From Taeniopygia guttata (Eukaryota; Chordata; Aves; Passeriformes; Estrildidae): a stretch of DNA of 64,000 nucleotides. This document shows, in pieces, positions 13,086 to 24,169 of the stretch. Location of the stretch: assembly GCF_048771995.1 (NCBI RefSeq), contig NC_133032.1:30631001-30695000 (forward strand). Reading direction: 5' to 3'. The position numbers and the translations under genes are program-made. The notes beneath the pieces were generated by a model. It ran no database searches and was not told the DNA's origin. It was given only the letters and a program-made list of their open reading frames with translations. Positions within the stretch are counted from its first letter, which is position 1. Every line of letters begins with the position of its first letter.

Positions 13086-16000
13086 TTAAAGATACTCAGG
13101 AGAAAGTGAGAGAGTAGCAAGGGGCCAGACCCTCATTTAAAATCTTTTCAGGCTGTGGATTGTCAAAATATCTCGGAAGGATTTTGGCAGCTTTGTCACT
13201 TCCCCTCCCTGGTGCTCAACTGTTATTTAATTATTAACGTGCGTGGCTTGGGGTTGTCTCAACAGGTGGAAGAAAAGTCTCTGTTAAAAGTGATGGGAGT
13301 AGACTTGAAAATCTCAGCCTCATGGTTGTTGTGTAGGACCTTTTGGAACAGCATGAGAAGATAAAATGTTATGAAAAGCTGGATCCAAAGTCTGTCAAAG
13401 TCGGTGAAGTATTCCCATCACTTTGGTCAGCTCCAGGCTGATCCCCAAGAGCAGTGATGAAAGAGGGGAGTGGAGAGATGTGGGAGCAATCCCAGGCAGC
13501 CTCCACTCCTGTGGATCATGTTCATTGCCCAGTGCTGCTCTACTAATTGCAGATTTGCCTTCATGCTTTTTGCCCCACTCTGGGGGACTCGCTGGCCCCT
13601 GTGTCTGCTTCAGCAATGCTGCAGACCCCTTCCCAAGCCACAGCCTCCAGCCAAAGGCTGCCCCTTGCCAGAGTCTTCTCCTGCTGCAGTAATGCCTTGC
13701 AGGCTGTGACTTTTAATGACGTTTTGATGCTAGCAGGAGCAGCAGTACATGGACTCACACCAGCCAAAGAGCGTGTCTTCCTTCACCGAGGGAACGGGAA
13801 AGACTTTTCCAGCAGAATCTACATCTGCTATCAGAAGTGCCAGCAAATTCTTATTAGTGCAGACAAGATCTGGGGAGAGGTTCCCTCCCTGGATGACATT
13901 TCTGGCAGTTGTCTGAATATTTTCCCCTTCTGCAATGAACATGGCATTGGAGATGTCTCGACCATCAGCATTTCAAACAGAAATCTCTCTCATTGTGATT
14001 GGTGCACTTTAAAATCTTCTCATCTGTAAAACATTTTCCCCTCTAATTTTGGAAGCAAAACTGCTGAGGCAATTAAATCCCCCCCATTTAGCTTTTCTAG
14101 GAGGTTTCTGTGCTCTTTCTGTTTTATCTTAGTCTCAGCAGAAGGTGCCTATTCCAACAAACAAGGCAGAAGGAGCTCGTTAGGTATGTTTGTGCACCGG
14201 GCAATGTATTTGTTAGAAAGAGCAGTTTATGCTTCTAAGGATAACAGGGATGCATCTGTGCATTCATACAGCAGCAGCATAAGCATGCACCTCACGTGCA
14301 GTAATGGTGGCAATTGAGAAGTAAGGGAGGGATAGCAGATCCCAGGGGAAACTCCCCAAAACTTTACATTTATGCCCTACTATTAGTCTTTTCACTTGCC
14401 AGCCTTTTTGTTACACTGATGTGTCTAGGGTAAAAAAGGTCCCCAAAAACCAACTCAGGAGAACACTGCAAAATTTCCTGCTCTTCCTTTAATTTCAAAA
14501 CAACATCCTCATTGTGTTTACATCTGTACTCAGTGAAATATATTGCCAATTTTCCAGTATTCCCTGCCAGTCTGTTACTAATCCCCCTTCTAGTGTTTTC
14601 CCAATGACAGATGGTCACCATTCACAAAGTTTCTAGAAATTAGCTGGGATGTTCAGAAGTGCTTATTGGCAGGGTGAGTACAGGGACATTAGGATTAAAT
14701 TGGTTTTAGTGTGGCACAAACACAGAACTGGTTGGGCTGAACTCCTTTTTTTGGCAACTTCTGCCTGGGGTAGAAAAGGCTGCTTTCCTCACTGTTGGGA
14801 CCACCTCTAAATTACTGTGGATTGATGATATGCAAACTTGGTAAAATCTTTAACACTCACTTTCTCTAGAAATGGTAATATTTTTGCTTTTAGTTTTGGT
14901 AAGAAAGCAGAAAAAAATTGCATTTGGCTCAATCTCAAGATTTTTGGGTTTTGTTAAGCTCGCAAAAAGAGTCTCTTACTGCTCCAGTTCTCCTATCTGC
15001 TGTGCCAAGATTTTTGAGGATTGATATTGTTGGAAAAGATACCAAGTTTAAATTTTTTTAATATAACTTTGTTTGCCTTTGCCCTGGGGCAAGAGGAATT
15101 TTAAGTTTCTTTTCAAAGGACTGTTTCATCGCTCAAGGTGTGATGAGCTTAACTTCTCAACAGACTGGGAGTAGCGCAGAAGATGCACAAAAGATAACAA
15201 CCATCAATGACCATCAGCTCCAAACATCACCCCTGGCATGGTCAGAGACCCCTGGTCTGGGAAAAGAGAGATGAGAGAACCAAGAATGAGAACCTAATTG
15301 ACATTGAAGGTGAGGAGATCCATAACCAATAGGAAACCAAATACTGAGATCGTTTAACTTGGGACCAATGAACACTGAACCAATGAGTTTCTGTGGGCTT
15401 TGACTCTATAAGTATCTGAAAAATCTGGTAAAATTCATGTGTCATTTAATTATTTTCTCTGCACAACCCAGGCTATGTGTGGGTGAAATTATTTCTGTTG
15501 CACATTCTGGACAGAAGTAATGCCTTAATTCTCTAACACTAAAAATGTTGTTGGAGAGGTTTTTTTCCCCCACAGTTTCAGTGACAATATGAACTTTCTT
15601 CCTTGAATTTGATTTAATCATGGTTACAAATACTTCTGATGCCCAAACTCTAATTTATAATCCCTAGCTCCCTGAAAATATCCCTTTGTTTTCATAATAG
15701 TGTGGGATTTTGATGTTCTGTTGGAGGTTTCTGCATTTCTGCTCTTTCCTATGGGGTCAGTTTAGATTTTCTTTTTCTCTGACCATTTTGAACTCTGGAT
15801 GTTCCTCTCATCATTAAACTTCTCTACTTTCCATCCAGGTACTGATCATATCACCTGCCAGGTAACTCTCTCAGCAACCTTCAAAGGGCAGATGGGATGG
15901 CTCAGAGCAGTATTTACATATTTGACTTATTCCAGTTTACCTGAAATGCTGCTGCCAGGACAAACACTCTTCTGGTGCATCAAGAACACAAAGAAAGAAA

Positions 16001-16974
16001 AGTGTCTGAGCTCCTTTCAGCTATATGCACTTAATCTGTGCTTTTAATGGAGAAGAACTTTGTATTCTTTGATTTGCAGCCTTTTTTCCCTTGACGGCTA
16101 CTGCAATAACTTGGGTGGTCCTCTTTCACACTGCTCATTCCTCCTGATTTTAGAGAGAATTGTAATGCTCAGGCTTGATGAAAATTACTCAGTAAGGGAT
16201 TTTACATGTTCACCTCATTCAGGAAAAATAACTGTGGGTATAAACGGTTTTGACCTCACAGAGGTCAAACAGAGTTGAGTTTATTTATACCAGCTGAGCC
16301 CCTGACTGAGCCTATCCAAACCTGACAGTGATCTCTTCCTTTCCCAGCTGTGATTAAAATATTTTCTGTCTTAACCAACCTTAAAGGCCTCAGAGGCCTG
16401 CTCTCTGCTCCATACCTCAGTGTGTCAGCTGGGCATTGCATTAGTTGTTTGTCATGCAAGACAAACGAGTTTGGGTTTCTTTCAATTCAACAGGACTTTT
16501 GCTGATTAACAGTATCAGTGTTTTCAAATACTGCCAGCTACCACGGTCTTGTTTGAAAAAGGTGGAGTATTTGGAAACTAAATGGCAGAAGTATAAACAG
16601 AGCAGTACATACAGGTCTGATAACAGATTAAGAGTTGAAGCCTTTGAAACAGTACATGAGTTTTCCTCCTTAATGTGAAAATGATGGCTATCATCTGGTT
16701 TGTAAATTCATATCAGATGAACATCTTGGAACAGACAGAGCTAAAGAGCAGAAGATGTACAACTGAATAGAAGAGAAAAACTAAAACTATCCTCTAAAGA
16801 TAACGAAAGGGACTCACAAATACTTCATTACATAGGGAAGGGATCCACAAATACTTCATTAGATAGGTTGTGGTACTTGATGTTAGCTGGGGAGCAAGCC
16901 CTTCTACACTGGAGGAGTTTTTCCTCTCCAAATATCAGCACCACAATATAAGAAAGATATTAAACTGTTAGAGA
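13086..16974. other. No gene seen
   Basis: Contains a 160-codon open frame at 13547-14029 with no recognisable domain, a 31-bp duplication near the right end, and otherwise nothing I can name. Confidence 0.55.
16815..16861 (+). repeat. 31-bp tandem duplication
   Basis: CACAAATACTTCATTA occurs at 16815-16830 and 16846-16861, with similar flanks (ATAGG after each). Confidence 0.8.
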
Positions 16975-17410
16975 GTTTGTTAGAGGACAATAAAGATGGT
17001 GAAGGGCCTTGAGGGCAAGCCACACGAGGAGCAGCTGAGGTCACTTGGTCTGTTCAGCCTGGAGAGGAGGAGACCGAGGGGAGATCTCACTGCAGTCTAC
17101 AAGAGAGCATCGTGAGGGAGAGGAGGGGCAGGCACTGATCTCTGCTTTGTGGTGACCAGTGACAGGACCTGAGGGAATGACATGGAACTGTGTCAGAGGG
17201 GCTTAGGTTGGATGTTAGGAAAAGGCTCTTCTCCCAGAGGGTGCTTGGGTTCTGGGAGCACCAAGCCTGCCAGAGCTCAAGAAGCATTCGGATAATGCTC
17301 TCAGACACATGGTATGATCCTTGGGGTGTCCTGTGCCGGGCCAGCAGCTGGACTTCGATGAGCCCTGTGGGTCTCTTCCAACTCAGGATATTCTATCGTT
17401 CTATGAAATA
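16975..17410 (+). mobile_element. CR1 LINE 3' fragment
   Basis: Runs in the plus direction through TCTGTTCAGCCTGGAGAGGA, GGTTGGATGTTAGGAAAAGG and GGGTCTCTTCCAACTCAGGA, and ends ATTCTATCGTTCTATGAAAT, the CR1 3' terminus. It is 5' truncated with no intact coding. Confidence 0.88.
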
Positions 17411-20400
17411 TGTCTCTTTAAAGTAATTTGGATGAAAACTCTACACAACTCACTCCTGTGCTTATGCTTCAACAAAATTTTAGCTTTCCGACTTTGCATT
17501 TCTGTTGCCAGAGCCTATTTCATCACTTCACATTAAGTGAAGGAATCAGGATCCTTGAGAGCTTAATGGCACAGAGAAGAAGGATGGCTTGGGACTACAT
17601 CCATCATAACAGGGCAAGCAGCAATAATTAGGGTTAAACTGCAGAAGTGTCAAGGTGGGAGAAAGCTGGAACCAGAGGTGTTGATGAAATGCTGTTGTCG
17701 GCAGTTTTATAATGCCTTTGTGGCATGTGATTGAAAATTACTGCACTTTCTAATAATCAGTGCAGCTCGATTTAAAATGCCTTGTTTAAATAACCACTTT
17801 GGAAACAGTCCCTGCTGTTTTCTGCACTAGAAAACTTCAGGATTCCTAGCCTTAGGCATGCTTTTCCTGGCTGCTCAGGCATTTGAGGAAGGACTCACTA
17901 TTGCTGCCAGGTCTCTCACCTTCCTCCCAGGCTGCTGGGCAGCACACACAACCCACCAAGAGTAGACTCACCAGGAGCTAAGCAGTGTTTTAGAGAGCTG
18001 GGCAAAATAGAAAAAAATAATCAAAATAGGGATGAATTATCAGCAAAAACCAATTCCATTTATTTCCCCAGTTATCAACAGAGCGATGTTGATTTATACC
18101 AGCTGCAGATGTGACCCAGGTCACAGCCCTCTGCTTCATCTCCCGTGCTGGGTGATGCTTGGAGGCCTTTTGCTGAAGTCTCATGGCTCAGGACCCTCGT
18201 TGAGCTGGGGCCCACATGTTTACTGAGGACTGTACATTTTACCCTCACATCCTCAGTGTGCTGAGCCTGTCCCACGGGGTCACAGCACGTCTCCCCCAGC
18301 AGGTCACAGCTGACATGCTGGCCAGTAATGGGAAGTGGCGCTGTGCATCCGTGGGCAACAAAAGGAAAATGTTGAAAAACTGACTTTTTTCACATTTCCT
18401 AGTCTACGATGTGTAAAGTCAGACTGTGCCAGAACACTGTGTCCAGAAAAGAGCTTTTTCTGCCCTCTTCATGCCAGCTTACACCAGGAGACTCAAAAAG
18501 GCTTCTAAAGCAAATAAACTGGAAGCAGGGGACCTTCTCATTCTTAATATTACTATTTTGAAGTAAAAACAAAGGAGAAGCAAAGGGTATTCTTCCTTCT
18601 CTCATCTACCCCTTAAGCACAGGCAGATCCATTTATAGTCTTGTGCAGTCTTTCAGTCTGGTTGAAATAACTGGATTTTCAGAGACAGGGTATTTCCCTT
18701 CCCTGCAGCATTGCTGTAGGAGTCTGTCCCTGCTTGTTACTGGAGACATTTTATAGCCCTGCATGTTGAGTCAACAGTCTTTACCCAAGTGTGGAAAAAA
18801 ACACCCTTGTTCTTTTAGCCCTGGGATACTCATCTCTCAGCCCTGGGTAATTTGGATTAGTTGTTACTCATGCAAACAGTGCCACTTTAGTTTAGTTTGA
18901 TCTCATTTCTACCCAGAAAAGAGTTTGAGGGCCTCAGAAGAGACAGCTGAGAGCCTTCTACTCCCAATGAGCTCCTTCTATCGCTACTCTGTAAAGTCAA
19001 ACACCTCCTTTAAAATCAGAGAGACTGCAAAAGCAGAGTCCCAGCGTTCATGTGAGCCACACTATTATGGCAAAAACCTTCCAAAAATACCCTTTCAGAT
19101 GCTGAGCAGAAGTAAAACTATCAAGGTCACCTCTGGTTTGATCTTGGCATGTGCTGCACATTCCTCATTTCTCTAAACTCTGGCAAGGGCATTAGCATCC
19201 CTTTAGAGGTGTGCTGCTTGCTTGGAACAGTAAGCAACTCTTCCAAAACCGGTTGTGAGCTTGTCCCTGCCTTAATTGTGTTAAGGAAAACTTATTTTAT
19301 CTCTTAAGCCTTGTCTGAGCAGGCTTCAGGCAACAGCACTCGGTGGTTCAAGGACCTCAGCTGGCTCCTGGTGTCCCAGCACGGGTTAGGATGGGAGAGA
19401 GCTGGCACATTAATTAATAAGGCAAGAATTCTTTAAGGGATACGATACTTTCTCTGCTTTCAGAAAATTTTCAACCAAGGTGAGGCACCTTCCTAGAAAA
19501 CAAGCTGTATTTTCAAAATGATGTCGAAATCCCTGGGGAGTTTTCTGCCCTGCACCATGCAGAAGATCAGATGGGATTATTACAGTGATCCCGCTGGCCT
19601 CAACATCTGTGAAAGTTTGCTGCAGCTCCTTTGAATAGTTACTCTGCTTAGTAGGAGGTGACTTTTTTTTTTTTTCCTGTTGGCATGTTATCAGAGGAAA
19701 TCAGACTAATTGTGTATTTATCTAGAATTACAGTTATGAATCTGCTCTAATAAGGCAGTAATTCATATCTTGAGTGATTTATGGCCTGAGCCTGAAAGCC
19801 CTCTGAATCCTTTGACTCCACTGGGATTTCCTAAGGCAAGGTCATTGCAGAATTGTGCTTCCTTTTGCTGCTGATACTCTGATGGTGTAGGACCAGCACC
19901 TTCACAGTGCCACTTATTTGTTAGCATTTATACAAAACATCACAAGCTGACCCAGAATAAACGCAATTTGTATACTATTTTCTTATCCACCTTATTTAAC
20001 AGCTCCCAGAGTCCTCTCCTGCTGTCCTCTGCTGGGGTACTTAGGTGATTTGGGAGGACTTTTAGGAAGCAATTCTTCTTCACTCTGGAACTTCTGCGGT
20101 TAAAATTAATTTAGCTCCAACAAAGGAGAGTAAAAAAGAGTGTTTTATAGTCCCTGTGAAGTAATTTTAACCTAGGACTCAAAAGACAAAGACTGCTGTT
20201 GAACATCAATGTTTATTTAGCATTTTAGCATTTAAATCTTTCTCTCTTTGGATGTGTCTTTCCTTTTGAACTGGAAGCATAAGTTTCACTGTTTGCCTGC
20301 AAAACTTTTTTTTTTTTTTATCTCACACTGAATTCCCTGAAAATCCTCAAATATTCTTGTAAATCTCAAAGATACGAAGGAGTTAGCCCCCCCCCCCTTC

Positions 20401-22602
20401 CTCCCCATTTAGACCTTTGAAGGCTGGTGTGACTAGAATGATTTTGGAGTTATAGTTCAGAGTCGGAATAAAAAATGAAGGGAAGCATTTTGCAATACCG
20501 TAGCTTGTACAATAACTAATTACTTATAGATTTTAGGTCACATTTGAAAAAGACAAATACTGAAATAAATGGATAATCACTTGGAGCTACCATTAACAGT
20601 TTGTTTAAGCACTTTGGGTTAAAATCAGCTCGGTGTCACAGCAGAGCAGCTGCCTGCATCGGTGCATGGTTGTGCCAGCACCTGTGAGAGCCACACTGGC
20701 TCCTTTGCAGGATCAGAAACACTCAGAGCTTGGGCTTGTGCACTGCACTGGGTGCTTGGTTGGGCCTTTGCTGGAGCATGCTGGTGGGAAGAGTTAACCA
20801 AGCAAAAAACCTGACCAGTTCTGACACCAAGTGAGACAGAAAAAAAAGTCTTAGGGTTTTGAGGCCAGATGCTGCCCTCCACTGTGATGTTTAACAGAAA
20901 GAAACGAGGAAATGTGCTGGCAGATTTGTAGTGATCTGATCTAAAACATCAGAAGACTTCAGAAGAGAGGGATGAAAATACAATTAGTGACCTATATATG
21001 ATGTGATGAGTTTAAGCTTTAGATGTAGCCTGCATGTGTATTAAAGTTGTTACCTCTCTGTCATATGAATGTAATGCAGAAAATGAATTCCTTTATTGCA
21101 TATTTTAAGATGATGTCTTAAACACATTAAATTGCCTTTTTTACCTCTGCAGCTGGAATCATCAGTAATTTTGCTAAGGAGGTGTGTTATTATGCATTCA
21201 GCATAAACTTCAGGCTTTGGAAACCTGGAGAACTGGCTTTTAGCTGGCAAACCTCTTGCTCTTCAGCTTCTCTCCCTTTCCGTGGGGCTTGAGATGGGAA
21301 ACTTCACTTCAGTTGCTTCCCTGTGAATTTTGGAAAATTCTTCCAGCCACACACATATCCCACAGTGTCTGGCTGTTCCCCATTCCTTCAGAGATGACAG
21401 AAGGCTCTGTTTTCTCCCCTAAATGAGAAAACTTTCAGCTTGGCACCAGATAGCCTCTATGAAATGTTCATCTTCTTGGGGTAGTGTCAAATACATTGGA
21501 AATGCTATTTTAGGGCTCCAGAAAAGATTTGTGTCCTCAAGGGTATTTGCCAACTTACCTCATAAATAGATGTGAGCCAGCAAGATGGGACAAAACTGCC
21601 CAAAAGACCCTAATTCATCCAAAACATCTTCAGATCACGAGGAACGGCCAGGGACGGGGATGGTAGCATCTGGAAATAACATCATTCCTAAGGGAAAGTG
21701 TTCCATTTTAATTAATTGTATCCCTCTTATCCATGACAGTGTAATTGCATTTTGCTTAACTAAGTCTTTTGAATTGGTGCTGGGCATGAATGATAAGCCA
21801 AGCTGTACCACTCTTTGTTGGCTGCCACAGGCAGCTCTTTCAGGGCAGTGCAGGGTGCCTGGGAGACTTTGAAGCTGGGGTGGAACAGCTGGAGCTGGGC
21901 ATTTGGGAGGGAGGGGGTGTGGCCCCACAAACCAACCTACAAATCTCAAGGCCACCCTTTCTGTAGATGCAGAAGGATTTTTTGTTGCTCACCAACCATC
22001 CCATGGTGACTTGTGGCACTCTTCCTGCCCCAGTGGATCTTCTCTCTGGAAAAGTGAATATGTGGGGCACAGGTGCCCTCCAAACCTGCTGCATAGGGAT
22101 CCCAGTGCTGAGCTTCAGGCTCCAAATGCCACTGCTGGGACTTGTGTCCTGCCCCTGCTGGGGCTGGGGATGAGCTGTGCAGCTGCCCCTCCTCTGTGCC
22201 TCCAAGGGGACGCCTCATCCATGCTGGCAAAATCTGAGGGTTTGCCTTAAAAACCGTGTTTCTAGCAATTAAGGCGTGGGGAGCAAGATCTGTACGGTGT
22301 CACAGCTGCCCAGCAGTCTCTCACAAACCATCAGGCACAAGAAGCTGCATCACAACGACCTAAACTCATCTGCTCTTATTTTACAAAATCCCTTTCTTGG
22401 ATGACTGGTTGACCCTTGCTGCAGTTACTGAGGACTGAAACCAACCTGAGTCATTCCCTCAAACCAAGCACCCCACTCTCAGGTTTTTGTCTCACTGTGT
22501 GTGCTGTCAGCTGTTTCACGGGATAAAACACATCCTATGACACAGGTGGGACATCACAGTCACCCTCTGGACGCATCTCCAGGCCTTCATGGCCACTCCT
22601 GG
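17411..22602. other. No gene seen
   Basis: AT-rich non-coding sequence with T runs and one C homopolymer. No repeat family or coding exon recognised. Confidence 0.6.
20387..20397 (+). repeat. C homopolymer
   Basis: Eleven consecutive C residues. Confidence 0.8.
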
Positions 22603-22738
22603 GATCATAGAATCATGGAATGATTTTAGCTGGAAAAGACCTTAAAGGTCATCTAGTTTCAAATCCCTGAGCAGGGACATCTTTTACTAGACCAGGTTGT
22701 TCAAAGCCCCGTCCAATATGTCCTTGAACACTTTCAGG
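22603..22738 (-). mobile_element. CR1 LINE 3' fragment cut by a GC-rich palindrome
   Basis: The reverse-orientation CR1 tail runs from ATCATAGAATCATGGAATGA to TTGAACACTTTCAGGG. The CR1 pattern then stops abruptly where GC-only sequence begins. Confidence 0.85.
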
Positions 22739-22742
22739 GCCA

Positions 22743-22842
22743 GGGCCCGGCCGCCCCCGGCCCCGGCCGCCCCCGGCCCCGGCCGCCCCGGGACCGGGGC
22801 GGCCGGGGCCGGGGGCGGCCGGGGCCGGGGGCGGCCGGGCCC
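22743..22842. repeat. Perfect GC palindrome, 49-bp arms with a 2-bp spacer
   Basis: The left arm 22743-22791 and right arm 22794-22842 are exact reverse complements around GA at 22792-22793. I checked the pairing base by base outward until it breaks at 22742/22843. Within each arm a block like CGGCCGCCCCCGGCCC is repeated. Confidence 0.92.
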
Positions 22843-22874
22843 GGGGCGGTGGAGCCGGGCCCGGGGCCTGGCCC

Positions 22875-22914
22875 GGGGCCGGGACCGGGACCGGGGCCGG
22901 GACCGGGACCGGGG
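22875..22914 (+). repeat. GGGACC/GGGGCC repeat, G-quadruplex type
   Basis: Successive GGG or GGGG runs are separated by ACC or CC, as in GGGACCGGGACCGGGG. Four or more G-runs with three-base loops meet the usual G-quadruplex pattern on the plus strand. Confidence 0.8.
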
Positions 22915-23181
22915 TGACGGGCCCGGTTCCCCGCAGCGGCTCGGCGGAGCGGCGGCGGCCCTGGAGCTCCCCTTAGCGCCGGGAAGGAGCATCGGAGGCT
23001 CCGCACCGGGACCGGGCTGGCGGTCCTGCCCGCGCCCCCGGCATCCCGCCGGGATGTGTCCAGCGCTTGTCCTTGCAGGGGGACCTTTATTTATTGAACG
23101 TAAATTGCATCAATGGCATGGGATCCAGGAAAGCCCGGTGCAGTATTTTCTCCCTGATACCTACAGGTGTATGTGCATACT

Positions 23182-23282
23182 TTTATTTCTTTATCTATTC
23201 GAGCATTTATTTATTTATCTCTTTATTTATTTTTATTTAACACCGATTGATAGCTTATTCATGCTTTGCTACATTTTTTATT
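23182..23282 (-). terminator. Cluster of poly(A) signals downstream of MARCO
   Basis: At least four reverse-strand AATAAA hexamers occur within 100 bp, in a T/A-rich stretch with TTTATT repeats on the plus strand. A further overlapping pair lies at 23086-23095. They are the best candidates for MARCO 3' end formation, although some may be low-complexity chance matches. Confidence 0.45.
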
Positions 23283-24038
23283 AGTCATCGTTTTGCTTTA
23301 CTGGAGCATCTAATTTCTAACAGCATGGAAAGCTTAGGTTTATACACCAGATAAAGAAGGGATGTTGCTCCTGAAGACAGCTTAGAAAATGCTGGCAGAG
23401 AAGGCAAGGGACTTAGCTAAGGTCAAAAACAAGTGCTGTGCTAAACCAGGGTAGTATGGCACCTAAATCCCAGGCACTTAGCTTTGCACTTTAATGTGTG
23501 ACCAGTGTTGTTTCTGAACAATATTTATATTTGCATGCCAGAGAGATCATCTGATGATTTCTGAGCATCTGCTCCCCTGGGTGTATGCGCTTCTCTGGGG
23601 GTTTTAAGCTCAGGTTCAGAACTGTAGCATGGTGAAGATGGACTATGCAGCTCAGCTGCAGTAAATGCAGGTTTCTGTACACTGATCCTGATCTCTTACT
23701 ACATTAAGCTAACGTGGACCATCCCCTCCCCTGTGGACTTAGAGGTCACACATGTGTGAGCTCCTGCAGATGAGCTGATGTCAGGTAGCTGGAAAAGCTG
23801 TGAACTGGCTCACGCGCCTGAGCTCCAATTGTTTTGTGACAGCTGGGATGTTTCAGTTTACCTGTGGGTCTTGCAACTGTTATTGATTTGTGAAAAATTC
23901 AACTTTCTTTGTCAATATTTCTATGACCTGGTAAAGAGGCAGAGAAGCAGAGCCTGATGAGATTGGGTTTGCATCATGAAGAAGAGCTCCATGGAGAGCA
24001 GAGGCAGCAGCAGCTCCCAGGACAGACTCAGTGTCCCA
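23260..24038 (-). other. Putative MARCO 3' UTR
   Basis: From the stop codon the transcript would run about 780 nt to the first canonical AATAAA (reverse strand, 23282-23277). No other gene or repeat is seen here. A weaker ATTAAA at 23495-23490 could end a shorter form. Confidence 0.45.
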
Positions 24039-24169
24039 TCAAGCACACTCCACCCCAACATCCTCGTTGTGGCTGCAGTTGTTTTCACCCCAGGCGCGCT
24101 TGCTACAGTCCGTAATTGAAATTTCACTCCCTGTGCAACTTACATCATCAAGCCAAATTTGTCCAGTAC
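24039..24169 (-). CDS. MARCO: MARCO exon 15 (SRCR domain, second half, stop)
   Basis: Encodes residues 438-480, starting [12 protein letters not shown] and ending DVGVECA before TGA at 24041-24039. It adds cysteines 449, 459, 469 and 479. The acceptor is CTTCCAAAG, preceded by a (TTTG)n microsatellite in place of an ordinary pyrimidine tract. Confidence 0.94.

Larger units (their letters stand above)
22740..23070. other. Very GC-rich island between MARCO and the left flank
   Basis: About 330 bp is almost entirely G and C with dense CpG, lying between AT-rich flanks and just beyond the predicted MARCO 3' end. It includes the palindrome, a GGGACC repeat and a less repetitive stretch near 22921-23060 with GCGGCTCGGCGGAGCGGCGG. 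Long proline/glycine/arginine frames cross it on both strands, but they are a composition effect. It could be an orphan CpG island. Confidence 0.7.

Noticed and set aside
13547..14029. 160-codon plus-strand frame
   Set aside because: No recognised domain; no supporting splice or promoter signals.
22697..23284. 195-codon plus-strand frame through the GC island
   Set aside because: It begins inside a CR1 tail and runs through the palindrome as Pro/Gly/Ala/Arg low complexity. Frames are open on both strands because stop codons are rare in such DNA.
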